Assembly (NCBI GenBank): GCA_030066455.1
Contig: JASJBQ010000092.1
Location: forward strand, 1-15,180
DNA: 15,180 nt
Reading direction: 5' to 3'
DNA from: Desulfobacterales bacterium
GTDB lineage: Bacteria; Desulfobacterota; Desulfobacteria; Desulfobacterales; UBA5852
The position numbers and the translations under genes are program-made. The first letter of the stretch is position 1; the number at the start of each line of letters is the position of its first letter. Below, one piece after another: positions 13,514-15,180 of the stretch. Under the pieces are notes generated by a model, which saw only the letters and a program-made list of their open reading frames with translations, was not told where the DNA came from and ran no database searches.

Positions 13514-15180
13514 ATGCGGAAACGCCAACGATTCATCTGTAGCATCGGTATCGCCATCCTTCTGCTGGGCCTGGGCGTGCCGTCGCCCGGCAAAGCCAGC
13601 ATCGATCTGACGGCCGAGGAGAAGGCCTGGATCGAGCAGCACCCCGTGATCCGGGTCTCCAGCGAACCCGATTACGCCCCTTTTGATTTTGTCGAGGAGG
13701 GCCGACCGTCCGGATTCTCGGTGGATTATTTGAACCTCGTGGCCGAGCGGGCCGGACTGCACCTGGAATACGTCCAGGACACCTGGAAAAATCTGGTCGA
13801 AAAGGGCAAGCGCAAAGAAATCGATTTGCTGCACACCATCTTTTTTACCCCCGAGCGCGCCCCGTTTTTCCATTATACAGAACCCTACAAAACCGTGGTC
13901 AACGGTATTTTTGTGCGCAATGGCGTGGAGGGCGTCGCTTCCCTGCAGGACCTGGCCGGAAGGCGGGTCGTCATCGCCAAGGGCGATTCGCTGGCCGAGC
14001 ATTTGCCGCAGCTGGTGCCGGACGCCGAATTCGTGTTCATGGACACCTATGAAGAAATCCTCAAATCCGTATCCCTGGGCCAGGGCGACGCCACGGTAAT
14101 GGACATTGCGGTGGTCCATTATCTCATTCGCAAACTCACCTTGACCAACATCCGACCGGCGGGCGAAGCCCGGGTCGATATCGCCGATCATTATATGAGC
14201 TACCGCTTGGCCGTGCGCAAGGACTGGCCGGAGCTCCAATCGATTCTGCAAAAGGCCATGGATACCATCACGCCGGACGAAATGGCCGCATTGGAGGCGC
14301 GCTGGTTCGCCTTGCCGGCCTTTGCCGCGGATGGTATTGCGCTGACGCCGGAGGAGCGACAATGGCTGCGGGACAATCCCGTGATCCGCGTCCACAACGA
14401 GATCGACTGGCCGCCGTTCAACTATTTTGAATTCGGCCGCCCCCGGGGGCTGTCGATCGACTATATGGATCGGTTGGCCGTCAAGTTGGGCCTCGATGTC
14501 GAATATGTCTCCGGGCCCAGTTGGAATGAATTTCTTGATCGGGTGAAGCGCAAAGAACTCGATGTGATGCTCAATATCGTCAAGACCGAAGACCGGCAGA
14601 AATACCTGCTGTACACCGATCCGTATGTCAAAAACCCCAACGTCATCGTCAGTTCCGCGAATAACGCCTATGCTGACATCGAAGAGCTTTTCGGCAAGGT
14701 GGTCGCCTTTCCCAAGGGTTTTTTCTACGAGGAAGTACTGACCAAATCGTTTCCCCAGATCGAACGCTTACCGGTGGAGGATACCCTGGCCAGCCTCAAG
14801 GCCGTGGCCTACGGCCGGGCGGATGCGGCCATCGGAGAAGCGGCCGTCATTCAAACCCTGATCAACCGAAATATGCTCGTGGGGCTTCGGATTTCGGGTG
14901 AGGTGGAACTGGGCAATCCGGACCTTGCCAATTTGCGCATCGGGGTCCGAAACGACTGGCCGTTGCTGCAGTCGGCGCTGATGAAGGCTATGGCGACCAT
15001 TACACCGCAGGAAATGGACCAGATCCGTCAGAAGTGGTTGGTGGGCACCAAACAGCCGCCCGATGGGAAAGCGGCACCGCCGGCCGAAAAACAAGCCGGC
15101 CAATCGCGTCTATCCCTCTCGCCCGAAGAGCGCGCCTGGTTGGCTGAGCACCCGATGATCCGCTTCACCGGCGATCCGGA
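13514..15180 (+). CDS. Tandem periplasmic-binding-domain (BvgS/EvgS-like) sensor, 5' part
   Basis: The frame is open from ATG 13514 (AAGGA 8 nt before) to the window edge, 555 codons with no stop. Residues 1-29 are a signal peptide or membrane anchor. Two complete bacterial solute-binding family 3 domains follow, each introduced by the same linker: LTAEEKAWIEQHPVIRVSSE (32-51) and LTPEERQWLRDNPVIRVHNE (277-296). A third begins with LSPEERAWLAEHPMIRFTGD at 535-554. Both complete domains end alike (LQSILQKAMDTITPDEMAAL and LQSALMKAMATITPQEMDQI), so the units of about 245 and 258 residues are internal duplications. This layout is that of BvgS/EvgS-type sensors, in which periplasmic Venus-flytrap domains precede a membrane helix and a kinase; the kinase or other output would lie beyond the window and is inferred. 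The ligand is unknown, probably amino acids or small acids. Confidence 0.85.
   Translation, partial: MRKRQRFICSIGIAILLLGLGVPSPGKASIDLTAEEKAWIEQHPVIRVSSEPDYAPFDFVEEGRPSGFSVDYLNLVAERAGLHLEYVQDTWKNLVEKGKRKEIDLLHTIFFTPERAPFFHYTEPYKTVVNGIFVRNGVEGVASLQDLAGRRVVIAKGDSLAEHLPQLVPDAEFVFMDTYEEILKSVSLGQGDATVMDIAVVHYLIRKLTLTNIRPAGEARVDIADHYMSYRLAVRKDWPELQSILQKAMDTITPDEMAALEARWFALPAFAADGIALTPEERQWLRDNPVIRVHNEIDWPPFNYFEFGRPRGLSIDYMDRLAVKLGLDVEYVSGPSWNEFLDRVKRKELDVMLNIVKTEDRQKYLLYTDPYVKNPNVIVSSANNAYADIEELFGKVVAFPKGFFYEEVLTKSFPQIERLPVEDTLASLKAVAYGRADAAIGEAAVIQTLINRNMLVGLRISGEVELGNPDLANLRIGVRNDWPLLQSALMKAMATITPQEMDQIRQKWLVGTKQPPDGKAAPPAEKQAGQSRLSLSPEERAWLAEHPMIRFTGDP

Overview
The window looks like chromosome from a GC-rich Gram-negative bacterium, most likely a sulfate-reducing deltaproteobacterium of the Desulfosarcina/Desulfobacteraceae type. 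That is inferred from the gene families (a DUF401 membrane protein, a long acetyl-CoA hydrolase/transferase, AsmA, BvgS-like periplasmic sensors) and from intergenic hairpin repeats of a style I associate with that group. No rRNA, tRNA, transposase or CRISPR array was seen. Every supported gene is on the + strand.

Layout. 106-654 is a short chimeric remnant of a hybrid sensor kinase (Cache-type N-terminus joined to the end of a receiver domain). 770-2053 is an intact DUF401 membrane protein. 2347-3471 is a broken serine hydrolase of the beta-lactamase/penicillin-binding-protein fold. 3785-4330 is a GNAT acetyltransferase, 4653-5873 an unrecognised soluble 406-residue protein, 6087-6497 a SnoaL-like small protein, 6787-8964 an acetyl-CoA hydrolase/transferase, and 9139-10332 a CPA1-type cation:proton antiporter. 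10603-12546 is an AsmA-family protein. 12645-13475 is a GluR0-like receptor channel missing its second membrane helix and part of its ligand-binding domain. 13514-15180 is the start of a large protein with tandem periplasmic binding domains that runs off the window.

The most striking non-coding signal is a family of intergenic hairpin elements. They fill every gap between 2.05 and 9.14 kb and none outside it. Their arms are built from degenerate 7-nt units repeated in strict phase (for example GAA or a one-base variant at 4558, 4565, 4572 and on to 4621). Several copies align without gaps: 57 of 64 positions for an inverted pair, 57 of 67 for a direct pair, and 51 of 66 for a third pair, all counted by hand. 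A composite A+B element occurs in opposite orientations on the two sides of the 2.3-4.4 kb segment that holds the broken hydrolase and the acetyltransferase.

A second theme is internal deletion. Three separate genes (sensor kinase, serine hydrolase, receptor channel) have recognisable beginnings and ends but have lost the middle that carries the catalytic or gating machinery. This may be real decay or an assembly artefact.

Functionally the window is a loose set: ion and anion transport (DUF401, antiporter), acyl-CoA handling (hydrolase/transferase, perhaps the acetyltransferase), envelope maintenance (AsmA), and periplasmic ligand sensing (receptor channel plus BvgS-like sensor, 38 nt apart and probably cotranscribed).
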